From CAJXJP01 sp964022365 (GTDB lineage Bacteria; Patescibacteriota; Gracilibacteria; BD1-5; UBA6164), in contig CAXHZN010000006.1 of the NCBI GenBank assembly GCA_964022365.1, positions 1-64,000 on the forward strand: a stretch of DNA of 64,000 nucleotides, written 5' to 3'. A program made the translations under genes and the position numbers. Numbering within the stretch: position 1 is the first letter of the stretch; every line of letters begins with the position of its first letter. Positions 1 to 11,744 of the stretch are shown here, in pieces. The notes beneath the pieces were generated by a model. The model made no database searches and had not been told where the DNA came from. It saw only the letters and a list, made by a program, of their open reading frames with translations.

Positions 1-2
1 TA

Positions 3-995
3 ATCTTTGGTATTGCTCCATGGAATTTCCCATTTAATCAACTCCTAAGAGCTGCTGTACCAAATATGTTAGCTGGGAATACTCAAATATATAAACATGC
101 TTCAAATGTGCCTCTGTGTGCACAAAAAATAGAAGATTTATTTATCGCTTCTGGATTTCCAAAAGGTGTGTATACAAATCTATTTATGAGCTCATCACTC
201 AGCGAACATATTATTTCAAATCCAAAAATTGCTGGTGTAAATTTAACTGGTGGTGAAAGAGCCGGAAGCGCTGTTGGAGCTCTTGCTGGGAAATATATCA
301 AACCTGCCGTTTTAGAACTCGGAGGAAATGATGCATTTATCGTGGCAGATACTGAAAATTTAGATGCCATTATAGATCAAGCTGTTTTAGGAAGACTCAG
401 AAACGGAGGACAAGCTTGTAATGGTTCAAAAAGATTTGTAGTATTAGATAAATATTATGATGAGTTTTGTGAAAAATATGCAGAAAAAATGTCAGAAGTA
501 AAACTCTGAGACCCAAGTGATGCATCAACTCAACTTCAACCTCTTGCAAATGAGTCAAGTGTAAAAGAAGTTCACGATCAAGTTCAAAGGTCGATCGCAG
601 CAGGAGCAAAACTCTTAACGGGAGGGAAACCAGCAGATATGCAAGGAACTTTTTATGAAGCTACTGTACTGGCAGATGTGACTCCTGATATTCCAAGTTT
701 TAACGAAGAAATATTTGGACCAGTAGCATCAATTATAAAATCATCAAATTTAGAAGAATCTATTCAAATAGCAAATAATTCTGACTTTGGTCTTTCTGCT
801 GTTATATTTTGAGATGATGAAGATCAAATCAGAGAAATAGCAAAATGAGTTACTGGATGAATTATTTATATTAACTCTAGAGCATCTTCAAAAGCTTCTA
901 TTCCATTTGGAGGAGTGAAAAAATCATGAATTTGAAAAGAAAATGGACCAGAAGGATTAAAAGCATTCACAAATAAAAAAGTAATTTTATACTAA
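3..995 (+). CDS. NAD(P)-dependent aldehyde dehydrogenase, 5'-truncated by window edge
   Basis: The visible 330 residues are the central and C-terminal part of an aldehyde dehydrogenase; the start lies outside the window. The Rossmann segment APWNFPFNQ, the general-base Glu in ELGGN (visible residue about 105) and the catalytic Cys in GGQAC (about 139) are present. The C-terminus carries PFGGVKKSG, which resembles bacterial succinate-semialdehyde dehydrogenases, but the substrate cannot be decided. Several in-frame TGA codons (first at 507-509) must be Gly for the protein to continue; for example TGA codes the Gly residues of the KGVTGGI stretch near the C-terminus. Family assignment is firm; substrate is inference. 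Confidence 0.93.
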
Positions 996-1000
996 AAAAT

Positions 1001-1044
1001 AAACAAAAACACTCATATTTGACATATGATTGTTTTTGTTTTAT
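1001..1044 (+). terminator. Rho-independent terminator after aldehyde dehydrogenase
   Basis: An imperfect hairpin pairs AAACAAAAAC-CTCATAT with ATATGA-TTGTTTTTGTTT just after the TAA stop. Confidence 0.6.
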
Positions 1045-1088
1045 AATTATATTTAAAATAAAATATTACTTGTTAAAATAATTTTCAA

Positions 1089-4000
1089 ATGAATACATTA
1101 AAAAATAAATTAGTATATTTATTAGTAATTATAATATTTTCTTTATGAATATACACACCTACTTCTGCAGCTACATGTGTCGAGTATAATGACGATGCAA
1201 CTTGTGCTGAATATCATACTAGAGAAGTACTAAGATGTACTATGAAATGAAGACCATGAAGTTCTTCTAGATGTAGTGGTTCATTTGATACTATGGTATG
1301 AGAAAGCTGTTATGATATTTATGGTATGACGCCAGCATGATGTAGTTGGTGAGCTTCAATAGTAGAAGTTACAACAAACTCATGTAAAAGGTATAATAAT
1401 GATGCTACTTGTAAATCATACGCAGTAAATGGATGATGGAGTGCATGGAGTTATAGTTCTCGGGGAAGCTGTAACTCTTCAACTTGAAAACAATCAAGAG
1501 CATGAATAAGAACATGTACAAATCCATCTCCTGCATGAGGATGATCTGATTGTAGTTGAAATTCTTATGCAACTCAAACAAGAAATTGTACAGTAAATGG
1601 ATGATGGACATCATGGAATACATGAAGCTGGTGAAGTTGTAATAGTTCAACTTGAACTCAAAACAGAACAGATACAAGAAGCTGTTCAAATCCTACTCCA
1701 AAAAATGGATGATCAAGTTGTAGTGGATCATCAACAAGAGTTGTAAGTCAAAATTGTAGAGTAAACTGAGGATGGACATGATATTCATATAGTTCATGGT
1801 GAAGTTGTAATACTTCAACAGGTATAAAATATAGAACAGGTACAAGAAGTTGTACAAACCCAAGTCCAAAAAATGGAGGATCATATTGTAGTGGTTCAAG
1901 TAGCTATACAGATTCAACTACTTGTCCTGTAACAGCAAGTTGTGGATCAAGTAATAATAGTTGTAGTTTATGAAACTATAGTAATACTTCTGATTCTGGT
2001 TGATATTCTAGATGGAGATGTATTTGATTAAATTGAGGTGGAAATGACACATGTTCATACAGGACCGATTATACTGCACCATCATGAAGCGTATCATATA
2101 ACCCAAGTGGATGGACAAATGGAAATGTAACAGTCACTGTGAGTTGTAGCGATTCTGGTTGAGCTTGATGTGCACAAAATTCCTATTCTAAAACAGTTTC
2201 ATATAATCAAAGCTGATACATAACTATTAGTGACAATTTATGAAATTCAAGAAATATTAGTTATAATGTCACAAATATAGATAAAATAAATCCTACTGGG
2301 AATATTTCTCATGATACTGGTTGGTATAATAACTCAAAAACCATTACTTTTTGAGCATCTGATTCTTGATGAAGTAGAGTTAGAAGAATATATTTACAAA
2401 GAAGTCTGAATGGATGAACTTATCAATATATTTCTTGAACTGATTATAATTATCTCAATATATCAAGTATTTCTAGAAGTTATACTCAATGAGCTTCAAA
2501 TAATACAAAATATAAATATAGATTAGTTGTTTGGGATAATGCAGGAAATTATTCATATAATTATGGACCAAATAGTGAATTAAAATTTGATACTTGAGCT
2601 CCAAATAATCCAACTATTTCTTCTGTTTCACATCAAGATAATGTTTGGACAAATAACAATGATCCATATTTTAATATTTCTGCAAATGGAGAGTGACCAA
2701 GTCCAGCAACAAATTACTATTGTTTTGATACAAGTAATAGTTGTGATCCAAACATTTCATGAAATAATAAAAATTATTCAAATATTTCAGATGGAAAACA
2801 TTATTTTAGAGCAAAAACATGTGATACTGGATGATGTAGCTGAATTTCAAGTTTTCAAATCAATATTGATACGGTAAAACCCAATGCAAATGATATTTCT
2901 GCTGCTACAAATTACCCAGATGATTGAGATAATTTACATGCAAATAATAGAGAATTTTCATATAATATAGATGATAATTGATATGCACCAATAGTAAGAA
3001 TTGAATGATATTTTGAAGATGCAAATAATCCAGATAATTATTCTATAATGCAATCAAGTGATACAAATAATCTCACTTTTATTGGAGATATAACTCAAGT
3101 TGATAATGATTTACTTGTTACTGATGGGAAGAGAATGTATACATTTGTTATTACAAAACTCAGTGACGCTGCATGAAATACTTTTACAGCTTCGACTATA
3201 TCAGCAATAAAAACATTTAAATATTATGTATATGCAAATCCTGATTCTACACTCAACACAAATGTAAGTGTAAATCAATTAAACCAAGGAAATGTAGCAA
3301 ATGGGCAAGTCCAAAATTTTACATTAAATATATTTGATCAATTTTGAAATAGGTTAATTCCTAAATCAGATATTTGAAGAAAAATAAATTTTGTATTTAA
3401 TGTTCAAAATAGTTTAAAACTCAATCAATATAATCCAAATAGTTCTCAATCATCAATATTTGTAAAAGTACCAAAAACTTGATCAGATTTTGATAATACT
3501 ATTTTTGATACATGAAATAATAGATATTCTGCTTTAGAATCGATAACTTGAGAATATAATTTTGAATACAAAATTTATACTCCAACGATTGACATGAGTG
3601 AAACAAATGGACAAGAATTAGTCAATGGAAATGCAAATATAAATAATATAGTAGTAGAAATTACACAAGATCCAGGAATAAATCTCAATAGTAAAGATAC
3701 TTTTGAATCAGATATAGATATTTGAGGTTGAATAAATTTCGATTATAGGCCTATGATTATGACTCAATTTCAATGAGATTTTTCAAAAAATTATTCTATA
3801 AATCAAGATTTACAAAATCAAATAACGGTTGATACAAATTGATTTAGAACCATATCTGATGGAAAAATGTACCTAGGTTTTGGTTTTCCAGACTCAAATC
3901 TGAATAAAATTCATGATAATTTAGATATGTTTGTAAATCAAAATCAAATAAATGAATGACATAATAATACTTTAGAGTTATGAAACTTAACTCAAAAAAA

Positions 4001-4994
4001 CTTTGAATCTGAAATAAAACAAACAAAATCAGGTTTATCTGATACTGAAAAATCACATTATATTTCTACTCATATTTGATATACACTTGATTGAAAGGAT
4101 ATTTTATATGATTGAGATATTATTGGAAAAACGAATTATTCAGCTTGAACAAATATTGATTCAAGTAGTAACTTATGAGTAAAAGTATTATGAAATGTAC
4201 AATCTAAAAATCAAGATGAAATTTCTCAATGACAATCTGGTGAAGATTTTTCATTAATTTGAAATAATACAAAAGCTGATTTAAAAGAACAAATTCATAA
4301 AAATGTTGCTGAAATTTCTAGAAATATTACTCCAAAAAATATTCCTGAAATACAAAATCTTTGATGAAATATTTGGTCTAATTTATTAGATGCTCCTAAA
4401 CTTACAAATGATAAAATTTTACTGACACAATGAACAGTAAATATTTCACCTATTTGAAATTATAGTGGAAATAAAACATTATTAGTAAAATGATGAGACG
4501 TCTATATTACAAAAAATCTGATTGCTCAAAATAGAGTAAATGATATTTTATGAATTATAGTTTTAGAAGATGAGAATTGAAATGGATGAAATATATATAT
4601 AGACCCAAGTGTAACAGCTATTGAAGCTATCTTTTATGCTGACAAATCAGTACTAAATTATAATGGAACTGATGTAGTTACAAATTCTAATCAATTACAA
4701 AATCAAATTTATTTCTACGGAACTTTGTTTAGTGAAAATACTCTTTGATGATATGTATCGAAAAAATGTCCATATTTTGAAGAAAATTGTAGCTATGAAA
4801 TAGCACAAAAATATGATTTAAATTTTTTAAGATGATATTATACTTTTGATGGAGATGATGATGGGGAAATGGATGAATCAAATGGGAATTCTTATTTTAA
4901 TTATCCTGATAATAATTTTAAATATCCAGTGATAATAGAATATAATCCAAATATTCAAAATAACCTTCCAGAATTATTCGAAATTAATTATTAA
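1089..4994 (+). CDS. Large secreted protein with thrombospondin type 1-like repeats
   Basis: A 1301-residue protein with an N-terminal hydrophobic signal (about residues 5-30). A Cys-rich region follows with at least three tandem TSP1-like repeats (about residues 113-270) showing the W-x-x-W, SCNSSTG, R-x-R-x-C and GG-x-x-CSG pattern of the family. The middle consists of Asn/Ser-rich, probably beta-rich, segments with SDNLGNSRNISYNV-type Ig-like stretches. The C-terminal region (about 1110-1200) contains KTLLVKGGDVYI and NIYIDPSVTAIEAIFYAD, a pattern I recall from other CPR surface proteins. TSP1 repeats usually bind proteins or glycans outside the cell, so an adhesin or attachment role is likely but inferred. 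The gene uses dozens of in-frame UGA codons as Gly. It stands alone with its own terminator; no LPXTG-type anchor was seen at the end. Confidence 0.85.
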
Positions 4995-4999
4995 AAAAA

Positions 5000-5022
5000 C
5001 CTCGCGAAAGCGAGGTTTTTTT
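5000..5022 (+). terminator. Strong hairpin terminator after the TSP1-repeat gene
   Basis: CCTCGC-GAAA-GCGAGG is a perfect 6-bp stem with a GNRA tetraloop, followed by seven T. It may also serve the convergent gene on the minus strand. Confidence 0.85.
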
Positions 5023-5038
5023 ATGAAAAAATATTTTA

Positions 5039-6400
5039 TTATAAATTTTTATATTTTTTAATATTTTCTTCTAATAATTCTAATTTTTTATATTGGCTTG
5101 TATATAATTGAGTTGAATTTTTCATCATAAATATTCCAAAATAATTTTTTCTTGTTAATTTCGGTTCAATAATAAATTTATTAATACTATCACCTTTATT
5201 TTCTATACTAAGATATGTATAATATCTATGAATATCATTCATTTCAGTCACATTAAAAATTAATGGAAGATTAGGCATAAATTCAGAATGCTTTTGAGAG
5301 ACAATCATTTCATAATTGAGAGCATTTTTAAAAACTTCTTGAGATGAAATAGTATCAATATTACTCATAATATTGTTTATATTTTCATCACTCAGCAGAG
5401 AATTATCATTTTCAATAACGTTAAAAACGATTTTTTGTGTAGTCATGTAAATCAACATATTTATAAGACTCGGAGATTTTTTAAATAATTTTTGATTGTT
5501 TTCTACTGTATTTTTTAATATTTCAACAGCTTTTTGATTATTTCAAAGTGACAATTTATAACTTGCATATAGCGATTGTAGCCTAACAAGTGAAATATAA
5601 TTTGAGTAAATATATGAATTATAATTTCATAGATTTTCAAAATTAGTATTTGTATTATTTTTTAAAATATTTTCTAATTCTATAATTAATTCAGGATTAT
5701 TTTTAAGTACTTCAAGATTTCATTGATTATTTTCTATATTAGACAAATAATCTCGACTCAAATTACTTAATTGATTACTGACTTCTAAATTTTTTATGAG
5801 TTCAGTCTGTTGAGCAAAAATATCTACTTCGTATTCTTTAAAATAATTTTCTGGAATATCATAAATATCTAAATCACGAGAATAAACTCATAAAATAGCA
5901 GTAAATAAAACTAGAGATATAGCTCATACAACACAAGTAGTTTTGAAAGTAATTTTTTGTAAATATTCTGGATTTTGTAATTTTTTAAAAATATATCTAT
6001 TTTTAAAAAATAAGAGAAAAAATAATCATAAAAAGAACAAATCTCAAATAAAATCTAGAGGAACATGTCATGAAAATATTTTTCATACTATGATAATTCC
6101 ATAAAATATCATAAATAATCCTGTTATAATCATTCAAATTCTAGTGAGGTTAATTGAAGCATTTTGATGAGATTCTCATTTTTTTAAACAAAAAAAACTT
6201 GTTAATAATCCAGTAGCACTATCAAGAAATATAATAAGTAAACTCGCTGTTATAATATATATATTTGAATAAGGAAAAATATTATTTACTTCTGATAAAT
6301 TTTCAAAAATAAATATATTATTATTTCATAAAAAGAAAAAATAAATAATTACTCAAAGAGAAAATAAAATATTGAGATAAAAACTATGTAAAAATTTCAT
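5039..6400 (-). CDS. Membrane protein with N-terminal helices and large soluble domain, paralog A
   Basis: Unrecognised 453-residue protein. About five hydrophobic segments occupy residues 1-190. A charged, helix-rich soluble part follows with long coiled-coil-like stretches (for example QQTELIKNLEVSNQLSN). It starts at an ATG 6398-6400 and reads through several UGA codons to a TAA. The C-terminal third aligns by eye with the next gene downstream in sequence (LPLIFNVTEMNDIHRYYTY here, IPLLINKDQMKNLEYYYYI there; KNYFG and SNYFG near the end), so the two are tandem duplicates. Function unknown; location next to the TSP1-repeat gene suggests an envelope role, which is inference only. Confidence 0.75.
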
Positions 6401-6490
6401 ATTAATTATTTATATAATAAGTTAAATTATGTTTTATATTTTATTTATTTGCCATATAATATTAATATAACTTTAAGTATAAAGCAAAAA

Positions 6491-6518
6491 ATAAAAACCA
6501 CTTAAAGAGGTTTTTATT
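6491..6518 (-). terminator. Terminator of paralog B
   Basis: AAAAACC and GGTTTTT pair around CACTTAAAGA; the T-run on the minus strand follows. The stem overlaps the TAA stop of the gene. Confidence 0.55.
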
Positions 6519-7824
6519 TTTTTAGGTCAATAATTCTTTGCTTTAATATTTCTAAATTAAAATATTCAGATTTATTTGGATATGTATTCAATTGAGTTAG
6601 TAAAGTTCAAAAATAATTTGAACGATATATTTTTGCTGAGACTCTATCAATCGGATTGAGAGGTTCTTCTAATTTTTGAATATAATAATAATATTCTAAA
6701 TTTTTCATTTGATCTTTGTTGATTAATAAAGGAATATTATATAAATAATCGTATTGTTTCATTTTATATGCAAATTCATTTTTAATTAAATGTTCCCATA
6801 AAACATCAATATTTATTTCTTGTAAATATGAATTTATTTCAGTAATTTCGTCAGCTGAAAAAATATTTTTATATTTTTCATAAGAATCCAAAGTATAATT
6901 TTGAATATTCATAAATGCTTTTATATCTATATAGCTTTTTGAATGTTGTATTAAAGCATTATTGAGTTTGAGAATTTCAGTAATTGTATTTTTTGCTTGA
7001 ATATTTTCTTTATGTAAAGCATGATATTGATATTTTAATAGATTTATTTTTTGAATTAATATCAAGTTATTATAGTCATATTGAATATTAGAATTTTGAA
7101 AGTTTATATTTTTCGTTTGCTCTAAAATATATTCTAAAATTTGAAAATAATTTTTTTGAAGATTATAAACTATCACATCATAATCAGCATGAGGATCTTC
7201 TTTCAAAGCAAGAGATTCCAAATACTGATCTATTACAGGTTTTTTGACTATTTCTACCGCAGTTTCACCAGAATGATTTAATGAGCTTTGATATACATCT
7301 GTATTTTGAGAATAAATATTTGGAATAACATTTCTACTAAATACAAATAATACAGAAAAAATAATGAATAAAACTATAGTATATGAATAAAAAAAGTCTT
7401 TTGGTTCAAAATTTCAAATATATGTTTTTGTTTGTAGTCTATAATAAATATAGTAATTTCTTAAAGCTAAAGCAACAAAAACACTAAAAATAGGGAAGAG
7501 TTCATTTAATCAAAATAATAGTAAAAATAATAATATTAATGAAAAAAATCCATAAAATATCGCTATAAATAAATGAAGTGATCTGAGGTTTTTTTTCGAA
7601 CGTTTTTTGTTATAAATACATCTAATTTGTAACATTAGAAATAATCCCAAAAGTAAAAAATATACTCCAGGAAAGAGCCATCCTACAAAGTTAGGGATTC
7701 ATAATTGCGTTAAAATAGACTCTTGTGCAAAAATCATTTCTAAATTTCAAAACAATAAAAATCAGAAAAATAGTATTCACAAAGTCGTATAAATAACATT
7801 TCTAAAAAAAGTATTTCAAAGCAT
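6514..7824 (-). CDS. Membrane protein with N-terminal helices and large soluble domain, paralog B
   Basis: Unrecognised 436-residue protein with the same architecture as its neighbour: hydrophobic helices in about residues 1-175 (for example the LLLGLFLMLQI segment), then a soluble, mainly helical, Asn/Lys-rich domain that may form a periplasmic or extracellular bundle. ATG at 7822-7824 is the first start and no Shine-Dalgarno motif precedes it. Sequence likeness to paralog A is clearest in the last 90 residues. Both genes are on the minus strand, separated by a terminator, so they may be transcribed separately. No enzymatic motif is visible. Confidence 0.75.
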
Positions 7825-7894
7825 CTCTTGTACAATAAAAAGTTAATTAAACATATAATATCATATTGTCAAGATTATAACAAATTACTGATAA

Positions 7895-7921
7895 AAAAAA
7901 AGGACATCATGAGTCCTTTTA
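7895..7921. terminator. Bidirectional hairpin terminator
   Basis: AAAAGGAC-ATCATGA-GTCCTTTT lies between two minus-strand genes, with A and T runs on both sides; it most likely ends the deacetylase transcript. The rest of 7825-8043 shows no gene. Confidence 0.6.
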
Positions 7922-8043
7922 GAAAATTTAAAAAAATATTATTCAATTATTCTCAGCTGCGCTATTTACCCAAAAATAATAGAAATAATTTCTTAAACAA
8001 AATTATTTTATTGAAAAATGAAATTTTGCAAGTGAATATTTTT

Positions 8044-9621
8044 TTAATCAAAATACGAAATAAGAGTTGAAATTTTAGTATCACGAGATACACGTATTCT
8101 AGGAAGCTCAAAAGGGGTATTTTTTATATCATCAACCATTGAAATACCTCATTGAGTAGTAAATCAAAATGTATAATCACAAGATTTTGCGAGATTAATA
8201 GTATCCTGATTATATTTTCCAGCTGGATAAATAAGAGTATTTACTTTTTTTTCATTGAATTTTTCTAAATCTTTCTTACTTTGACAAATTTCTTGAGTAG
8301 CTGTTTTTTTGTCTAAAAATCTTAAATCTAGGTGATTTTGAGTGTGTCAGATAATTTCAAAATTTTCATCATCACTAACTTTTTTTACTTCAGATTTTGT
8401 CATAAAATTTGCTTTTCTTGCATCTTTTGTAAATCCAGAAATAATTGATAAATGAAATTTTATATTATGTTTTTTAGCAATTGGATACAAGTTTATGAAA
8501 TTATCATCCCATCAGTCATCTGCAGTAAAAATAACTAAATTTTTATGAGGAAAACAATCATTTTTTAAATAATTTTCTAAATCTGATAAAAAAATTATTT
8601 TTATTTTTTCTTGTGTTTCTAATTCTTGAAATTTTTTCATTTGTGCTACAAAATTTTCGGTAATTACAGCATTATTTATAAATCAAACATGAGGATTATC
8701 CCAGTTTAGATTTCGTATAAAATGATACATATACGTATAAATTTTTACCTGATTTTCTTCTACACAAGAGCTTTTTGATCAATTTAGATTATTTCATTTA
8801 TCAGTGTTTATATTATTTTGTGTTTTTATGAGGTTGTTGTCTAAATTATTAAGATTTATTTCATGTAATAAGTATTTAGAATCTTTCTTTTCTGCAAACT
8901 GAAGGAATCAATTTTCAGTAATTTGAAATAAAGATGGATTCATACAACAAGATTTATTATTTATATTTTCGACATTAATATTTAATAATTTATTATCAAA
9001 ATATATTTTATTTTCATCTGCTATAAATCACATTTTATTTTTATAAAAAAATATATTTTTTAGTGAAGTAAAATTATATTTTTCATTTAAATTTTCTCAA
9101 TTTTCAAAAGTTATTACTTGTATTTTTTCTCGAGAATATTCATTATAAGTGATTTCTAAATAACTATTTTTTCATTTTTGATAAAAACGTATATCTCAAT
9201 ATTTATTATTTTGATATATTAATTCTTCATTGTAAAAATAATATATTTCATCTCATTTAATCGCTGTAATCCAAGTATTTCAGTTTGTATCTCACGCAAC
9301 TTCATTATAATATAAGTCATCTTTATATGGACAAGATCATTTGTATTTAAAACCATTACACGTCGGTCTATTTGACTCGAGATATCTCAAATTTGAAATA
9401 ATTTTTGACGAATCAAAATCAGTGTCTTTTAATACCTCTGAAAAACTTACTTCAAAAAAATCACTTTCGTATATTTTATGATTTGATTGTTGATCTATTA
9501 TTTGTGTTATTTTATTCTCTAAAATTGTATTTTCTGAAATATTACTCTCTGCTCAAGGAATTTCAGCTTCTTTTGAGCAACTTAATACTATAAAACAGAG
9601 TAATATTATTATTTTTTTCAT
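8044..9621 (-). CDS. Lipoprotein with C-terminal polysaccharide deacetylase domain
   Basis: A 525-residue protein with a lipoprotein signal ending in the lipobox LSCS (Cys at residue 14). The first 250 residues are unassigned and probably beta-rich. The last 230 residues carry the carbohydrate esterase 4 / polysaccharide deacetylase motifs: TADDGWDDN (metal-binding Asp pair), HTQNHLDL (the H-x-x-x-H metal site) and YPAGKY. It should remove N-acetyl groups from a cell-envelope polysaccharide or peptidoglycan on the outside of the cell. It is divergent from the five-gene exported-protein operon at 9749 and shares its intergenic promoter region with it. Family assignment of the C-terminal domain is firm; the substrate is unknown. 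Confidence 0.87.
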
Positions 9622-9748
9622 AATTTTGACGAGCAATTAATAAAATATTTTGTGTAAATATATATAAAATAAAAAATATCCAAAATATTTTTTACATTTC
9701 ATAAAATAATATTATAGTACATATAATTATATTATATAAATATGTAAA
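9622..9748. promoter_or_regulatory. Divergent promoter region between deacetylase and exported-protein operon
   Basis: 127 bp of almost pure A/T between two divergent start codons, so promoters for both directions must lie here. TATA-like hexamers are too many for a single -10 to be chosen; no operator palindrome stands out. Confidence 0.5.
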
Positions 9749-11743
9749 ATGAAGAAATTATTAGTTTTATTTATTTTTATTTTTGTAGTTTCTTGTGGAA
9801 ATGCAAAAATAGAAAATCAACAAATAGAAGAAAATTCTGGTATTGAAAATGCTCAAGAAAACAATTCTAATGAAGAAATTGAAGAACAAAAAACTCAAAA
9901 TGAAAATCAGGAAGAAATAGTAGACACATTAGATGATGTTATTGATTTAGTCACTGATGAAGCGAATAAATGAGAAAAAAAAGAATCAGAAATAATAGAA
10001 AATAGCGAGGAAAATACAGAAAATATAGAAGAAAATTCAAAAGAAGTAATAATCCAAGAACCAAATGAAATTGAAAATGAAAAAACAGAAAAACAAGAAC
10101 AAAAAATAGACACAGATCTTGAAAAAAATAATGAAAATCAATCAGAAAATAAAAATAATCAAGAAATCATAGAAGAAAAAACACAAAATACTATGTTTGA
10201 AATTTTAGAAGAAATTTCTCAAGATTATTTAAAAAACTCTGATTTTAAGGTAAGACCAGAAGAATACTCTAAAAATAGTTTATACGAAATTTGAAAATAT
10301 AAATTTTTAGATGATGATTATACACATAAAATCAAAAAATCAGTCTGTGTAGCAGATATGTGTTTTTTAGTTTGAACTCCAGTAAAAATTAAAAATAATG
10401 GGATTACCATAACTCCGATTTATTACGATGAAGCAGTTTGGTTTAATCCAAATAATGAAAATTATTATAAAAAAAGTCAATCAGATGGACCAGACGTAAA
10501 AATAGAAAATAGAAATTTCACATATGATAACACACAAATAAATTCTACTATTTCATCATCTTGTTGAGGTACAAATTATAAACAAACGGCAAATGGATCA
10601 TTAAAAAATGCTCCGGAAGTTATTTCTTATGGAAATGTAGATTTTTATTTACAAGATCTTAGTTTCACAGGGAAGCATTATATTATGAATAATGATGGAA
10701 TTTGAAGTCTTTGATATCCTCAGGATTTAGTTTCACAAGACAAATATAATAATACTGTGTCTATAAAAAATATAGAAGACAAACTAGCACAACAAGTGGA
10801 ACAAAAAAATAAATTACAAACTACCTATTATATAAATTTTTCGGATTATCCAGGAGTTGTTTTACCATATAAAACTCAAAAAGAACTTTCTTTTGGTCTT
10901 TACCAAAGTGATGAAAATATTGCAAATGTAAATGTAAAAGATATACAAATAGCTAAAAAAATACATGAAAAGTTAGCAAGTTATTACGTTTTATCTCATG
11001 AAACTAATGGAACAATTCCTGAGCCAAGTGATGAAATATTAACACAAGTTTTTCGTGTAGAAAAGGTAAAAGATGATAAATATTTGGTCTATTTAAATGA
11101 TAGATATTCTCTTCAATCTATGGCTGAAATGTGTAAACCTCTGGTGTATATTTATGGGAAAGATTCAGAAAATATGAGTTTAAAACTTGATACAATTAAA
11201 GACTGAGAGTTTACAAAACTTATTCCAGAATTTCAAGAAAAAAATACATGGAATTTTTCAACAAAAGATAATAAAGTTCATTTTGAAGATCAAAGTTATG
11301 ATTATCTTTATTATGCTATAAAAGTTCCAAATTATATACATAATCAAAACGGTTGGATAATAGAATGATCTCAAGCGGAAGAATTTTTCGAAGATAAGTT
11401 AGATTACATTTGATTTAACAATCAAGAAAAAAAAGATTTTATAGAATATTGGAAATCAAAATATGAAAAAAATAAATATTATTTTGTTTCATTTAAATTT
11501 AATGATCAATTAGATCCTTTTGTGAAACTAGAGTTTTCACAAAATCCAGATTCTATCTTTAGAGTTTTACTTGATAGTTATGAAATAATTGATAAAAATG
11601 CCATTGCGAGTGAATTTTGGTATGAAAATACCTGAGAAAATTTTGATACACAATTATTAGAAAAATATACTAGAACCTGAAATTTTGATGTATTTGAATG
11701 GGGAGGTGTTTTACAAACTTTTGATAAAAAATATATAAAATAA
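9749..11743 (+). CDS. Acidic lipoprotein with large extracellular domain
   Basis: A 664-residue lipoprotein: signal MKKLLVLFIFIFVVSC with the lipobox Cys at residue 16, then a disordered Glu/Asn/Gln-rich linker to about residue 150, then a folded domain. The C-terminal 150 residues contain GWIIEG, a segment reading FFEDKLDYIGFN, the stretch KKDFIEYWKSKYEKN and an ending FDVFEWGG. I recall this combination as a domain that recurs in uncharacterised CPR and archaeal surface proteins; I do not know its function. It is the first gene of a tight operon; the next start lies one base after its TAA. Confidence 0.78.
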
Positions 11744-11744
11744 T

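Noticed and set aside
7828..8070. 80-codon plus-strand ORF
   Set aside because: It is out of keeping with its surroundings, spans a terminator hairpin and overlaps the deacetylase C-terminus; the amino-acid pattern is just AT-rich noise.
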